Of a stretch of DNA of 64,000 bases, positions 13,101 to 29,300 are shown one piece after another. The translations under genes and the position numbers were made by a program. The stretch comes from Psettodes erumei (taxonomy: Eukaryota; Chordata; Actinopteri; Pleuronectiformes; Psettodidae), in NCBI GenBank assembly GCA_016785225.1, contig JAFBJZ010000915.1, forward strand, positions 2,294,001-2,358,000, read 5' to 3'. Every line of letters starts with the position of its first letter. Within the stretch, counting starts at the first letter, position 1. The notes under the pieces were generated by a model, which had not been told where the DNA came from, ran no database searches, and saw nothing but the letters and a program-made list of their open reading frames with translations.

Positions 13101-16100
13101 CTCTAATCGGCTGCAGTGCTTCAGACTTAGTGAATTCACCTTGATAATTGCTTTTAAATCCAGAATGAAAAAGCTTGAGGCAAAAGCATCACGATGTCAC
13201 TGTATTTAATTAACTTCATATTCACACTTATATTTACAATGCTATACTTACAGCTACTACCAGTGTATTCTCTGAATAAAATGATTTGTTTTTAATTTGT
13301 AGTTGCTATGTATCTTGGCCAGCTCTCCCTTCAGAAAGAAACTCAATCTCAGTGTGACCTGCTGGTTAAATATATAAAAACGCACGTCGTGCATCAGTGT
13401 CTTTGTATTGATCTCATTAATATGAATGTCTGAGCTCTACAACATCGATCCTCATTGTAATCACAGTTGTTGGTTTTAACATGAAGGTAGCGATTGATGA
13501 CGTTTGTGATCAAGGAAGTGTTTCATGGTGTTAATCTGTCATCCTATCCTTGTGTACAGCCTTTCTGCAGGGTCATGCTGAGACGCCCCTGTACCGCTTC
13601 TCTCTGTCTGACGGCACTCCAGTCACAGCCCAGACCAAGAGCAAACTGTACCGCCACCCCATGAGCAACGAGCCACAAGGCTTCATCTCAACTCACCTGT
13701 TGCAGAGGTGAACATGCACGTGCTCCATTCAAACAGCAAAGGATGTGTCATTTACTGTACTGACAAAAAAAAAGTACTTTCCACCTATCTATGCAAGGCA
13801 CCCAAGGTATTCATGCCGCATGAATAGCTGAAGTAGCAGCTGAAGTAGCTTTTATACACTGATGATCTGTGAATAGTGAGAAGACTCCACATAGGAACTG
13901 CTATTTTAGTTGCATTTATATTGAGCTTCTGAAGTCTGAGAGCAATTACGGTGGGGAATACCATGTTTTCAAGGTCCTTGCATTTTTCAAACCTTGTACT
14001 TGTTTTCCCTCTCCATCCACACAGAGAACCAAATGGTTACCGCTCAGCTCAGGGTGGGAGCATGATGCCAAACACTATGAGACAACAGGGCATGGGGGGC
14101 CCCAACCCGAATCCCCAAATGAACATGAACACCGGCGGAGGGATGGGCATGGGTGCCATGGGCGGCATGAACAGGGGCTTCGGCATGAACGAGCAGGGTC
14201 ACATGGGTCACATGGGTCCAATGGGAGGCAGCTCGATGTACGGAGGGAGCGGTGGAGGAGGAAGTGCAGGTGGAGGCATGGGCAACCGCATGATGCAGAT
14301 GAATCAGATGGGGCAGATGAGTCAGGTGGGGCACATGAACCAGATGGGTCCGATGAATCACCCAGGCCAAGGCATGCCGCAGCACCCACAGCAGCCTCCG
14401 TTTCAAAGCAGTGGTGGGTTTGGGCTCAGTGGCATGAACAGCCCTTCGGGGAGCCCCAGAATGGGCGGCCCCCAACAAGGACTCCTTATGTCACCCCGGA
14501 ACCGAGGGAGCCCCAAAATGGGTGCCAACCAGTTCTCGCCCGGAGGTAAGTCAATCAGCGTCCAGAAATTTAGTATCGATGTCAATTATCTCACTGACTC
14601 ATTTGTTTGAATAAATAAACTAATGAAGAGTGTTGTTTCTTTTCCAGGCATACACTCTCCTATGAGTGGCATTGGCAGTGGTGGCGGCAGTGGAGGGAGC
14701 ACTACCACCTTCTCGAGCAGCTCCCTAAATGCCCTACAAGCCATTAGTGAAGGAGTTGGGAGCTCCCTCCCCACCACCCTAACATCCCCCTCACCAGCCC
14801 ACAAACCAGACAGCTCTTCCAGCATCCACTCCTCTTCTTCTTCCTCTCAGCCCAGTCAGCCTGCCAAAACAGGCCAAGATGGCTCCAAAAGCCCAGCTGG
14901 AGGCTTAGGCCCTGGGCCTGGTGACCATCACCATCCAATGCACCATCACCACCATCATCAGCATCCTCAGGCTGAGAGTTCTGGAGACCGGCCAGACAGC
15001 CAGGCAACGTCAGCAACTAAAGAGTCTGCAGAGGGGAGCAATGAGGCAGGGGTGGTGAGCGCCGAGCCACCTCGGAGGGTGCCAGATAGTAAGGGGCATA
15101 AAAAGTTGCTGCAGTTGCTGACTTCTCCAACTGAGGAGTTGGGAATAGGGGGCAGTGGGCCAACAGGTGCCCCTGTACCACCCCCACCAACCAGCAGCAG
15201 CACTCCTGCAGGATCAGACAGTAAGGACCCCACTGGAGGCATGACTAGCCCCTCATCCACTGGGGTCTCCTCCTCTTCTTCAGCCAGCGCCAATCCAGGC
15301 CAAGCACCCGGACCAGGGGGAGCGTCCACATCATTATCATCAGCCCACTACACAGGCTCACTGCAAGAGAAGCACAAGATCCTCCACAAGCTCCTTCAAA
15401 ATGGCAATACGCCAGATGAAGTAGCTAAAATCACAGCTGAGGCTACAGGAAAGGTGTCGCTTGGGAGCCAGGAGGGTGGCGAGGTTGGGACAGGAGGGTC
15501 AGGGGCCGGGACCGGGACTGGGTTGATGACAGAGCCTAAACAGGAGCAGCACAGCCCCAAGAAGGAGAAGACCCATGCTCTCCTCCACTACCTCCTCAAC
15601 AAGGATGATTCCAAAGAGCCAGTGGATGTCAAGCCCAAACTCGAAGAGCTAGAGGGGAAGGGACCTGCGGGGTCCACCAGTGGCCCTCCACGAAACGGCC
15701 CCGGATCTGGGCCCGGCCCTGTGCCTGAGCATCCTGAGAGCAAGATCAAGTCCGAACCACCTGATGACGTAAGAATGCTTTTTGTTGAATTGGTAAATGG
15801 AACTTTAGAGAGTTTATCAAGACATGTCATGTCAAAAGCAAGTTAACTGGATTTGGACTTACTACATATGATATAGATGAATGATTCTTCATTGTCATTT
15901 ACGTAATGACTAATATGGATTGTTTTCAATGTTCAGCTGCACAACCTGGAGTCTATCCTGGGAGATCTGAGAGGTTCAAGTTCTGACTTTTACCCAGATC
16001 AAGCTGGAGGTGGAGGGGCTAATGACACAGGAAGCAAACCTCAGGGTTGCCTTGATGACAGCCTGCAGGGTAAGTGGTTCAAAAACCAGAGCCTGTAAGA

Positions 16101-19100
16101 AATAAGAGTTACATGTAGGGTGGGCATTATGACATCATACTGTATGTGGTGATATAAATTTACAGGGAGTCCAGGAATAGGCACTGGACCTAGGGGACCT
16201 TTCCAGAGGGCCATGTCCATAGATGGGAAGCCTCCCGTTGGGCCTGTAGGAGCAGGTCGACACCCTATGCTAATCAAGCAGGAGAATGTGATGGGAAGCT
16301 CAGATGGCTACCCAGGAAACATGGGTGTGTGCTTAAGTGGCTCAACATTTATTTTCAGCATATTTTCTCTCCCCCTTTCTATGTCTCCCTCCCTCCCTTC
16401 ATCATTATTAGGGTAGGTGTTACCCACCTTAAGTCCTTGAGTATATGATATTTTGTTGTACAGATAAACTTTTAAAACACAGGTTTAAGACAAGGTAATT
16501 GTTGACAACCAAGACTGGGCTGCTGTCGTTTAACACTGTGATGGTACTGATATATGCACATCTGGTGTTTATTCATTACCAGGACCAATGAGCAGGGGCA
16601 TGGTTCCCCAGAGGTCTCCCATGGGGGGGTCAGGTGAGTGGGGCATGCCACGCTCCAGTGCCAGCCCTGTGAGCTCAGCAGGACACCCGTCCATGATGCG
16701 TCCAGGCGTGGAGTACAACAATGGCAAGGGCATGATGTCAGGACCCATGGTCAGCCGCTCCAACAACGTACCGGCCACACGGTCGATGCTGCAGCAACAG
16801 CTCATGGATATGGGTATGTCTGTTAGGCTAGTTACATTACACAGATGCTAAAGGTGTTTGAGAAAGTATCATAAGCACAGTTGATGGATGTTTTTTAAAT
16901 AAAAGACAGGTATAACAGGTAAAAGACAGGTCTGTGAGATCATGCTGCTGACATGCTGATGTTTAGCTGATAAAATGTTTGCAACCTTCACCATCTTGTT
17001 AGCATGCTAACAATAGGTAAACACTAATTTGACCTAATGGTGGCACGAGACGAAAGGATTGAGGGTCGCTGTTGTGATTCCAGTTTATTAACAAATGCCT
17101 ATATAAAATATCATGACAATATATCCAGCAGTGTGTGAACTGACTAGCATTTTTTTATCAGTTTTGAATTTGACTTCAATTAATACATACTCTGCATCCC
17201 TGTCCATTACATGCTACCTGTGTAACCTGTAGTTTCAAGCTGTATGTGTATAAATGAAATATATACTGTCTTTGTGGTTTAGGAGGTTCTGCTGACATGG
17301 GCATGGGCATGAGTCCCTTTAGCCAGCAGGGCCAGCCCAACCAGTCCCCCTCCTGGCCTGACACTTTGATGGGCATGGAGGGTAACAGGTCAGTGCAACA
17401 TCCCTCATTGTCCATATTCACAACAAATTAGTAACAATGAACTGAGGGAGCAGTTTGTAATCACAACTAATGTAGAGTTTCTTTGTGTTGTAGACGGCAG
17501 TTTGGCAACAATTTGGATGATCTTCTGGTACCTCCTACCACCAGTGAAGGTCAGAGCGATGAGCGTGCACTCCTGGACCAGCTGGATTCTCTGTTGAATA
17601 ACACAGACGGCATTGCTCTGGAGGAGATAGACCGAGCCCTGGGCATCCCAGATCTCGTCAGCCAGGTAAGGTCATGAGAATAGATAAAAAAGATTGATAA
17701 ACGACAAGCTCCTCCTCTTACAGATCCCTCCAAAAGTGATGTAAAAGTAGAGAACAGTCTGCGTGTCGTGACTCATAAGTGAGCATTACGTTCATCTTCG
17801 CATTAGATATTTCAGTCATGACTCACCATATTCAGCCTGTTCTGTCACTGAAGGGATACAGATGAGCCCAGAGGGATCCATCTGTGCTGCTTAGAAAAAG
17901 ACAATTACAGAGCCAACCAATTGGAAATTAATCAATGAGATGAAGAAGTTTGACAAACTTCTCTTTTTGTCCTCTTGTCCTGTCTGCTGTAGACCCAGGG
18001 GGCAGAGCAGCAGATGGAGCCTTTTCCAGGACAGGACCCATCCATGGTGCTTGACCAGAAGCCTCTGTATGGGCAGGGCTATCCTGGACCCCCTGCTATG
18101 CCAATGCAGTCTGGCTACGGAGGGAACCCCATGCAGGGTCAGGCCCAGCAGGGAGGATTTGGACCCATGTTGTCACAGATGGGCCAAGGTGGCAGTTTCC
18201 CTGGTATGGGTGGAATGGGGGCCATGGGGCACCCTCGTGCCAACATGATGAGACCCAGGATGATGAGTGCCAACAAGCCCATGAGACTCCAGCTGCAACA
18301 GAGGCTTCAGGGGCAGCAGGTATGAATACAGGAAAACTCCCTGGTACAGTTCAAAAGAAATATACATGTATTAATATGCAGAATGAAATAAGCTGCAAGG
18401 TGTTACAGCTGTGATAAAGTGATGTTACAACAGCTACAAAAAGAAACAAATAGATTCACAGAACCTTCGAAAAACATAGTTTACCAGCTATAGAAGCATC
18501 CCAGAGTTGCAGTTCAAGTGATGTCTGATGCCTAATTCTCTGTTATTACAAAAGCATCACAGTCCATTTAGTTGATTTCTAGTGTTTTAACCACCAGAAC
18601 AGTGCATCATCAGCATTCATTAGAAGTGGACCAGGGTCAGAGAGTAATATTCCTCATCTTATGTTTAATATTCTCTTTCCATCCTCAGTTTATGAATCAG
18701 ACGCGGCAGGGCATGGGCATGAAGATGGAGAACACGGGAGGCAACCCTGGCATGAGGCCTGGCTTGCAGCCTGGCATGGGAGGACAGGTGGATGAGAAAA
18801 ACACTTTTTTGTATTATTATCACCTGAGTTTGACAGTACAACACAGTACAGCATAGTATGTACACATATAGATTGAATTTGGACTCCCTATTTTTGCATT
18901 TGGATAGCAATTTTTGCATTTCTGGGTGTATTTACATGCAGCATTAATAGAAACATAAAAAGATAAAGAAGCCATTGAAACAACTTTCAAGTTACATCTT
19001 TCTGAATTTATCTCACTGTTTGTTCACTTAATTTTAAAATAACAGCCTCTATCTGCATACCACACTGTGCACAAATCACCCAACCATTTTAACATTATAT

Positions 19101-20675
19101 ATTTTATAACATAAATATATTTTTTGCAATCTCTAAATGTGGTTATATAAAAATATACATGTAAACCCTCCTCAAACTCTCTGATTACCCATTGTGATTA
19201 TGTGCAGCCGGGTTTCCTCAATGCTCAGATGATGGCTCAGCGCAGCAGGGAGATGGTAACCATGCAGATGAGGAGGCAGCGCATGATGATGCTGATGCAG
19301 CAGCAACAGCAGCAGCAAGCAGCAGCGGCGGCGGCTGCAGCCGCAGGAGGATTCAGCCCGCCCCCAAACGTCACCGCTCCTGGTGGCATGGACAACCCTA
19401 TGGGAGGGCCAAACATGGGCCAGCCAGGCCCCCAGCAGTTTGGCTATGGTGGGAACTATGGTGAGTGGAGCCTGGTGTACAATAGAATACTGCTGCTCCC
19501 TGGTGGTGAGGCTATGTATTACATGGTTCATGTAAAGTGGCAGATTTCTGTGAAAATGAAAAAAAAAAACTGTCAGGAGATTGTCGATGTGCATCTCCCT
19601 TGTCTTTGTTTTTTTATTTATAGTCGCACCACATATTGTTATTGAAGGGATAGTAAGTATCGGAACACACTCCCAGGCAACAGCATCACCATTTGTCTTT
19701 ATTCATCATGTGTATCAATCATCTCTTTTCTGTGAAGAGATGGCTAAGCTGATGCTGGATGGATTTATCTCCACAGGGATGGGACAGCAAGGAGACCCCT
19801 CATTTGGCCCGTCAGGTGGCAGTCCTCCAAATGCCATGATGCCCAGCCGCCTGGGGCCTCAAAACCCCATGATGCAACAGCACCCGCAGGGTGGTCCAAT
19901 GTACCAGGGTGCAGATATGAAAGGATGGCCGCAGGGAGGCATGGGGCGCAACAGGTACAACATCAAACACACGTACTACACTGCGACAAGCTGTCAGGGG
20001 AGGAGAGATTTTGGCTTCACTTTTTTTTCTTGAATGCATACAGTTTAAACCTTCTTCCTTCCTCATCAGCTCATACCCTCAGCAGCAGTTTGGGCAGCAG
20101 GGGCCTCCAGGGCAACAACAGTTTGGGCAGCAGGGAAATCCAGGGCAGTATGGAGGCATGATGATGAATGGGGCCATGCCAGCCAGTGGAGGAGGAGGAC
20201 ACATGGGCCAGATGGGCGGACAGATGGGTATGAACCCAATGGTGATGGGACGCATGCCTATGGGGCCTGATCAGGTACGTGTAAAGGGTAAAAGAGTCTG
20301 AATTCTTATAGGACAAGTTCAGGGTTTGATGGACATATTGTAAAAACATTTTTATGCTTGGCTGAAGTGGAGTAGTTAATGTATCAATAAAAGCAAAATT
20401 CATCAAGGTTTTTTGATGTAATTGCAACTGCTTTAAGAGGAGATTTCTCTCCGGCCAGCCGGACAAGAGGAACAGTTAGAGCAACCAATAACCCTTTCGC
20501 TGCACATACGGACAACTCAGAACTGTGTTTTAAGATAAATTTAAGATAAAAATGCTAACCTGTCCAGTCTGATATAGGCAGCTTTTCTGAAAAGCAGAGA
20601 AAATTTGAATTAACATTTCATGCACTTTTTTTCCTCGCTTCTCTTCTCTTCCCTGCTGTCTAGAAATACTGCTGA
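5025..20675 (+). CDS. ncoa3: Nuclear receptor coactivator 3 (SRC-3/AIB1), 21 coding exons
   Basis: This is a p160 coactivator: it binds ligand-bound nuclear receptors and recruits CBP/p300 in the nucleus. Coding exons: 5025-5113, 5731-5891, 7860-7960, 8054-8228, 12106-12288, 12683-12769, 12934-13074, 13560-13707, 14025-14545, 14648-15768, 15937-16069, 16166-16324, 16583-16813, 17283-17388, 17494-17665, 17993-18319, 18689-18787, 19208-19460, 19777-19954, 20070-20274, 20664-20675. All junctions are GT-AG, all phases agree, and the sum is 1533 codons plus stop. The bHLH lies at about residues 30-84, the PAS region at about 118-362, and the receptor-binding LXXLL boxes at about 689 (LLQLL), 781 (LHKLL) and 847 (LLHYLL). 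The CBP-binding segment with LLDQLDSLL is at about 1119-1176, and a Q7A9 tract is at 1349-1364. The last exon encodes only Lys-Tyr-Cys, as in mammalian SRC-3, which separates it from NCOA1 and NCOA2. It is longer than human SRC-3 (about 1424 aa) because of Met/Gly-rich and Ser/Pro-rich insertions. The start matches the family MSGLGEN. Confidence 0.95.
5430..5660. repeat. Degenerate interspersed repeat of percomorph type
   Basis: This stretch in the first ncoa3 intron contains the motif TTAGCTTAGCTTAGC near 5531-5545, flanked by text resembling a short interspersed repeat that I recognise as very common in perch-like fish introns. The assignment rests on remembered similarity, not alignment. 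It is a non-coding remnant. Confidence 0.45.
6062..6104. repeat. (CA)n microsatellite
   Basis: A CA array of about 42 bases lies in ncoa3 intron 2 (5892-7859). The intron also holds (GT)n at about 6238-6264 and a long CT-rich tract (about 6750-7480). No exon-like conservation was seen in the CT-rich part, although it stays open in several frames. Confidence 0.9.
8229..12105. other. Large ncoa3 intron containing simple repeats and a hAT-like element
   Basis: This intron splits the PAS-encoding region. It holds (CA)n at about 8241-8266 directly after the donor, (GA)n at about 9531-9550, (GT)n at about 9833-9852 and 10079-10106, and the inverted-repeat element at about 10165-11860. Nothing else in it looks like a gene. 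Confidence 0.7.
10165..11860 (-). mobile_element. hAT-like transposon remnant, copy A (3'-truncated)
   Basis: The reverse complement of this segment matches about 45590-47150 over long collinear stretches. Examples are the blocks around 10405-10520 and 10640-10790, which correspond to about 46710-46995. On the - strand a short remnant around 10910-11050 corresponds to the copy-B reading frame that resembles the C-terminal dimerisation region of hAT transposases. One end (near 10165, with GGGGGTGCT) matches the end of copy B. The opposite terminal sequence of copy B is not found here, so this copy appears truncated. It lies inside an ncoa3 intron. Confidence 0.65.
16935..17160. repeat. Degenerate interspersed repeat in an ncoa3 intron
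   Basis: The stretch contains TTAGCATGCTAACA near 16999-17012, followed by text on 'ACCTAATGGTGGCAC' near 17033-17047. I recognise this order of motifs from an intronic repeat family common in percomorph fish. The copy is divergent and has no coding capacity. Assignment is by remembered similarity. Confidence 0.5.
19298..19345 (+). repeat. CAG/GCN trinucleotide tract coding Gln7-Ala9 in ncoa3
   Basis: Seven CAG/CAA codons are followed directly by nine GCN codons. The run sits where mammalian SRC-3 carries its long polymorphic polyglutamine. The switch from Gln to Ala occurs where the CAG run changes register at CAA-GCA-GCA, so a similar triplet repeat is read as two different homopolymers. 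Confidence 0.9.
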
Positions 20676-22419
20676 ACATCACGGCAGAACATTTATCTCA
20701 CTGTGATCTCCGTTCAGAGGCAGGACATGGCTGAAGCACTGGCAATGTATGGAGGACCAGGTGTATATGTCTGTGTGTAGTGTTGCACACCCACCAGACG
20801 GGGGAGTGGACTTCCTTTTGGACTCATGGCCAGTCTTGGTAGTCTGGCAATCTGAGGAAAATAGACAGACTATATCATACAGGCATAAATGAAAATCAGA
20901 AACACTGTGACTCATTTACACAAACAAATGCATATAGACTGTCAGATAGACACCTCTGTGATTCCTCTCGTGAACTGTAGCTTAATATTCCTCTCTTTAT
21001 GAGCAGCGTGTGTGTGCCTCAGTAAGCACACTGTTAGCTGGACCAAACGGTGAAGGTGGACCAGTATGCCTGTTAATCACGGACTCGGATCACAGACGGT
21101 GCGCGGACACACCCCTTTCCTTTGTCGAATGTACCACAAAGCTGTGTCCAGATCTTAAACGTGAGATTCCTCTCTGGCCTCTGAACTTTGTGGGATTTTT
21201 TTTTAATCTGCCGTCTCTCTGCTGCTCCCCGAAAATCTCTGCGATGTAAAGTAAATGCGGTTGTAGATGATGAGCCATCAGATTGTGACACTCAGATGAA
21301 TGTCATTACGCAGTAGCACATTGTTTCGTCCTGCAGGACGCCGCTGGGCTGAAGTACGACTGAATTATTTGTTGGCTGATTGCACTTTAAGGAAAGGCCA
21401 ACATCAAAAGGATTGTGGCAATATAGAGGCCTTTACCCAAGACATAATGCATAGCAGCAGACATTTACTGTTTATTTGTGTGTGTGTGCGTGTGTGTGTT
21501 CTCCAAGTTTTCCTCTCTGAGAAACGGAGGCTGTTTGGATTGGAAATGGGTAACCCTGATGATCTTTGTTCTAAAGCGGGAACCAGTAGAAAGGCAGCAA
21601 GCACAGATTTTATCCTCTCTTCTACAGTGTACTGATTTATTACAACAAGAAAAATTCATAGTTTTTAAGACATTTTAAAAATCACTCTTGAAACAAACAG
21701 ACTTCAATTAATGTTCAGAACTCCACTTATATTTATACAGATTCACAAGGTGGTCATTTTATCATTCCAGAGGTGATTTTTAAATCCAAATGTTGCAGGT
21801 ATTTTGGTTACCAATGCACCAATTTACAGTGTTGCTATAAGTGCAAAAATTTAACTGATTGTCAGTGATTAAAATTGAGGTCTGTATTAGCTCACACTAG
21901 GAGAAAGTGTTCAGTGTAAGCGTGCAGATTTCCAGCAATAATCCTTCCTCCTGGTTTTCCCCTGAGGACAAAGCTGAAGCATCACTTACTCAAAGCATCG
22001 GTACTGCAGTATTAGACATGATGTCTTGTTTGGAGCTGTTTTTTTCCTTTTGTCTGTGAATATGAATTGTAAATATGCTTCAAATGTACTATATATAAAT
22101 ATATATATGCTTTTGTAGGTCACATACTGTTTTTGCACAGATTGTAAGGCTTGATATTTAAAAGTGTAATTTTCTTATTCAGTCATAGGTCAGCTGTTAT
22201 TTTCAGTACCGTACCCATTGGTTGGAAAAGGAAGGGTCTCCCTTTTTGTAAGCAGTATGTGTAGATTTTCTTTCATGCTGCCTTTTTCTTTCTCTCAGAA
22301 AGCACTTTTTTGTGATCTTCTAATCATGACTTTCTCTTTTTCTTCTTTTTCTGAGGACATAGTCTTAGCTAAAGAGGTGCTAGTGAGTTAATTTTTAAAA
22401 TAAATTATTTCTTTTGAAA

Positions 22420-22420
<1 letters not shown>
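20676..22420 (+). other. ncoa3 3' untranslated region with poly(A) signal
   Basis: The sequence after the stop codon at 20673-20675 is AT-rich and has no exon. A canonical AATAAA is at 22399-22404, followed by an A-rich stretch (about 22418-22428), giving a likely 3' end near 22420. A GT-rich patch lies near 21478-21500. Weaker distal sites beyond 22420 are possible. Confidence 0.6.
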
Positions 22421-25600
<3,180 letters not shown>

Positions 25601-25708
25601 TCCGCCGCTGTCTTGTGTTTCTTTGTCGTTCTCTCTCTTTCCTTCCCCCCACACCGCATGAGTTCACCGCTGTTTTTAGGTCAGCTGGTCGGGGTTCCGT
25701 TAGAAATA

Positions 25709-26291
25709 ATGCACCCCACCATGGAGAAAGACACAACTTACACCAAGATTTTTGTTGGCGGACTCCCTTATCACACCAACGACGCCTCACTTCGGAAATA
25801 TTTCGAGACTTTCGGGGACATCGACGAGGCGGTGGTGATCACGGACAAGCAGACGGGGAAATCCAGAGGATACGGCTTTGTAAGTTTATCAACTGTTCCC
25901 TGGTGGACTAATTGAGGAGTTGGAGACACGCGTCTTCTCATTTAGGTTTTTATCAGCCTCTCTCTGAATTGACTGTAAGCGGCAGTCAAGGGGCTGAAGA
26001 TATAGTTCGTGTCTGTTGCAGCCTGTAGTTAGTTTTAAGCGACTTAATCGTTTTGTCTTATCCCCTCCTCGGTATCACAATCTGCTGCGGGTTATTTCTC
26101 GTCCCCGGGCCTCGGAGGCTGAACACACTGGCACTTTGTTCCAGCAGCCGCCGTGTGCAGTGTCTGGTGGTGGCAGTCACATGCTTCGAGCATGAGCAGC
26201 AGGTTATTTCGTGTATGCGTGTCATCAATTATCTCTGCCGGACCAAAGTAGGCCCAGAGACGAGCACAGTGCTGGTGTGTGAGCAGCAACA

Positions 26292-26324
<33 letters not shown>

Positions 26325-29300
26325 AAACAGGGATACACTTGAGTTGGTAATAAGCTGTTGCAGCTGTGGACAGATGTCTCTCTTTCTGCTGTGTGTGTGT
26401 GTGAGTGAGGGAGAGAGAGAAGGAGGGAGGTCTTTGCTCACAGAGGTGTGACATGTCAGTTGGCTCTGCAAGATAAGGCTGCGGTGGTTTGACTTCCTCC
26501 CTCACAGGCCCTTCCCCCCATATGGGTCACTGTAAGTTTGTGTGTTTTCAGAGAAAAGACGCAGAGCCCCCCCCCAGCGTACCTTGAGAATCCAGAGTCT
26601 GATGCTGTGAAATGAAAGCAAGCATACTAGTTTCATTTCCATTGTCTCACTTGTTGGTGGTGTCGTGTTTTTGAAGCCTGCATGTAGCTGCTCTGTGTGT
26701 GTCTTAACCTTCGCCACCCCCTTCCCACCACTATCTGCCCACTCCTCAACTCGCTCTCCCTCAAGGTAGATTCCAGGATCGCCTCCTTGGCAGCTCAGCC
26801 TAACAAAATAATCTGCCTCCTACATATCTGCCCACACCAGACCGTGTGCACAGCCGACGCTCCACCGGAAGCATCAAAACACACTGATTCATGTAGTGGA
26901 GTCAATGTCTCCTCACGCATTCAGCGAAAAGATTGAATCATTTGAGGAGATGCAAGGACAGCAGCTCCCTCAGGGCCAGCCCGCTCTGGGTCCGTTGCTT
27001 CATCGGATCGCATTGGGACAAACCCTCACACCTCACACCCTACACCAGATAGGGAAGCTTTCACATGATGCAATTTTAGAGTGATACCATGATGACACTC
27101 ATCAGACATGTTGTGACATTACCAACAGGTGACCATGGTGGACAGGGGGGCAGCGGAGCGGGCATGCAAAGATGCGAACCCCATCATCGATGGCAGGAAG
27201 GCCAACGTGAACCTGGCGTACCTGGGAGCAAAGCCTCGCAGCTCGCAGACAAGTAAGTGTGTTGGAGCACTGAGGAGCACACAGGATCTTTCAGGGTCTC
27301 ATTCCATGCTTAACACAAATAAATATGAATCATGTAGTTAACAAAGGATACGGCTCCATCGCCACCTGTGGCTCTCATACCCAAACCCACTGGTTCCTGT
27401 ATAGTTTCACTTTAGAAAAAAAATCCCCTAGCAGGGGGACGCTATGTACGCTGTGGTGATTTAGCTAACCGTACGCTGACAGGAGTTATTATTGTATTTG
27501 CTGAGGACTATTTTCAGCTGTGAAATTTGTCTGCTCCCGAGTCTTTACAGCAGCAATATGAGGTATGAAAGACTAAACTAAAACAAACTACAGTGCCTAT
27601 GTTGATGGAAATGAAGACTCACATCACCCCAATGTAGACCGATGTGCTTTTATAAGCTTGTAACAACACTGACTGTGTTTGCATGTGCATTAGTGCCCTG
27701 GTTCTATCAGCTCTTTGAGTTTGGGCATTATGTGTTGCACAAGTAAACATAAAATATCCTGGTGTCAGAAATGTTTTTTGTAGAATCCTCCAGTAGAAAC
27801 TGGGACACTGAGGTATGCGACCGAGTCAACAAGGTTCCTGCCGCGCTTACAGGTGTGCCATCAGCTCAAGATACATTGTGGTTAATTGAAACGAACAGGA
27901 AAGTCCAGACTGAGTTCTGTTGTCGCTCCGCTATCCCATTACAAATGAAGACGAGTCTTAGTTGTTGCAGAAACAAGTCACACCTGCAGCTAGACAGTAA
28001 AACATGTGGATACAGTCATGAATACATGGATGTACAGTATGAGTAATCAGGTTTCTCATGATCCATGTAAACACTAGATCTTCCAATACTAGACTCAAAC
28101 CTGGGCGTCAGTGTGTGTGGAAATGTACTGCTCACATTGAGAAGCAGGGCTGATCACTATATCTTTATCATATCCTTATCTCCATATGAATCTTAGCAAT
28201 ATTAATATGATGAAAAGCTAAAATGTTTGAGATCTCAAGCAGGTTTCAGGTCTCTCTTTGTGAGTTTTTATGCTTCACCGAAGTGCAGGGTAAGCCACAG
28301 CTGCCTGGAAGATGGGAAAAAAACAATCCAAAAAACAGTTAATAAATGTACAAATCAGAAATTAATGGGGTTAAAAATGCACCGGTAAATGTCTCTGCTC
28401 ATTTCCACAGTGCATTAACTCGTCACAGCTCTCCTGCCGCTGGCTTCTTCATCATATCATCAGCGTCCGTGCTCTGACGTTTCAGTGCACACCAGACCTT
28501 GACAGTAGCTCTCCCTCACCGCTTCATTTAAAGCTCGTGAGCTGAAAGGCTGTCGCGTGTAGGTGTGATTGACAAACAGTGGCGCCAACAACAACTGACT
28601 GTGCGCCCTTATTCCCGGGCCAGCGCTGCGACGCAACTCCCCAAGCATGCAGCTGAAGGGAGATGGCAGCGCTTGGTATTTTGTTATTGTGTCGGAGAGT
28701 AGCGGGAGAATAGGAGAGGGAGAGGGGACGGGACTGTTTAGAGCAAGAAATAACAGAGCGTCTGTCTCCTTTTGTCCTGGTAGAAAAAGAAAATGTGCGT
28801 TTGGATATACATGTGAACAAAAGGGGAAGGTTGATGCAGTCATGGCAGTACAGTAAAGGGACAGATAACAGAGGAGTGTATAGCAGGAAGAATGAAGTCC
28901 GGGGAGGGGTGGAGAAGAGGAGGAGGAGGAGAAGTTTCTCCTCTCTTACTCAGCCTCAGCTGATTCCTGGTGAACTCTGGAGGCAGCGAGGTCACAGATG
29001 TTTGTGAGCAAGAGAGCGCATCACTATTTGTGTGTCGAGCATGTGTGCGCGCAGAGGGAACAATAGCCTGCCTCTGATACCCCCGTGTACATGCTATCAT
29101 CTGAGACAAACGAGCAGAGACAGAGCGGGAGAGAATCGTCTCTGTCCTTGTCTGCCCGTCTCTTTCACTGTATGTGCTGCCGATAGCTAAGATGTCCCCA
29201 CTGGCTCTCTCTCTCTCTCCTCTCTGTCTTTGTTGTCTGCAGGTCTCTCTGTCGGAGTTCAGCAAGTCCATCCTACGTGGGCTCAGAGGCAATATGGGTA

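Noticed and set aside
13869..14549. Second long + strand frame over ncoa3 exon 9
   Set aside because: It is the out-of-frame shadow of a repeat-rich exon; the frame encoding the Met/Gly-rich sequence splices correctly to both neighbours.
15769..15846. Read-through of ncoa3 exon 10 into the next intron
   Set aside because: A good GTAAGA donor at 15769 follows the conserved coding sequence, and the next exon continues in phase 0.
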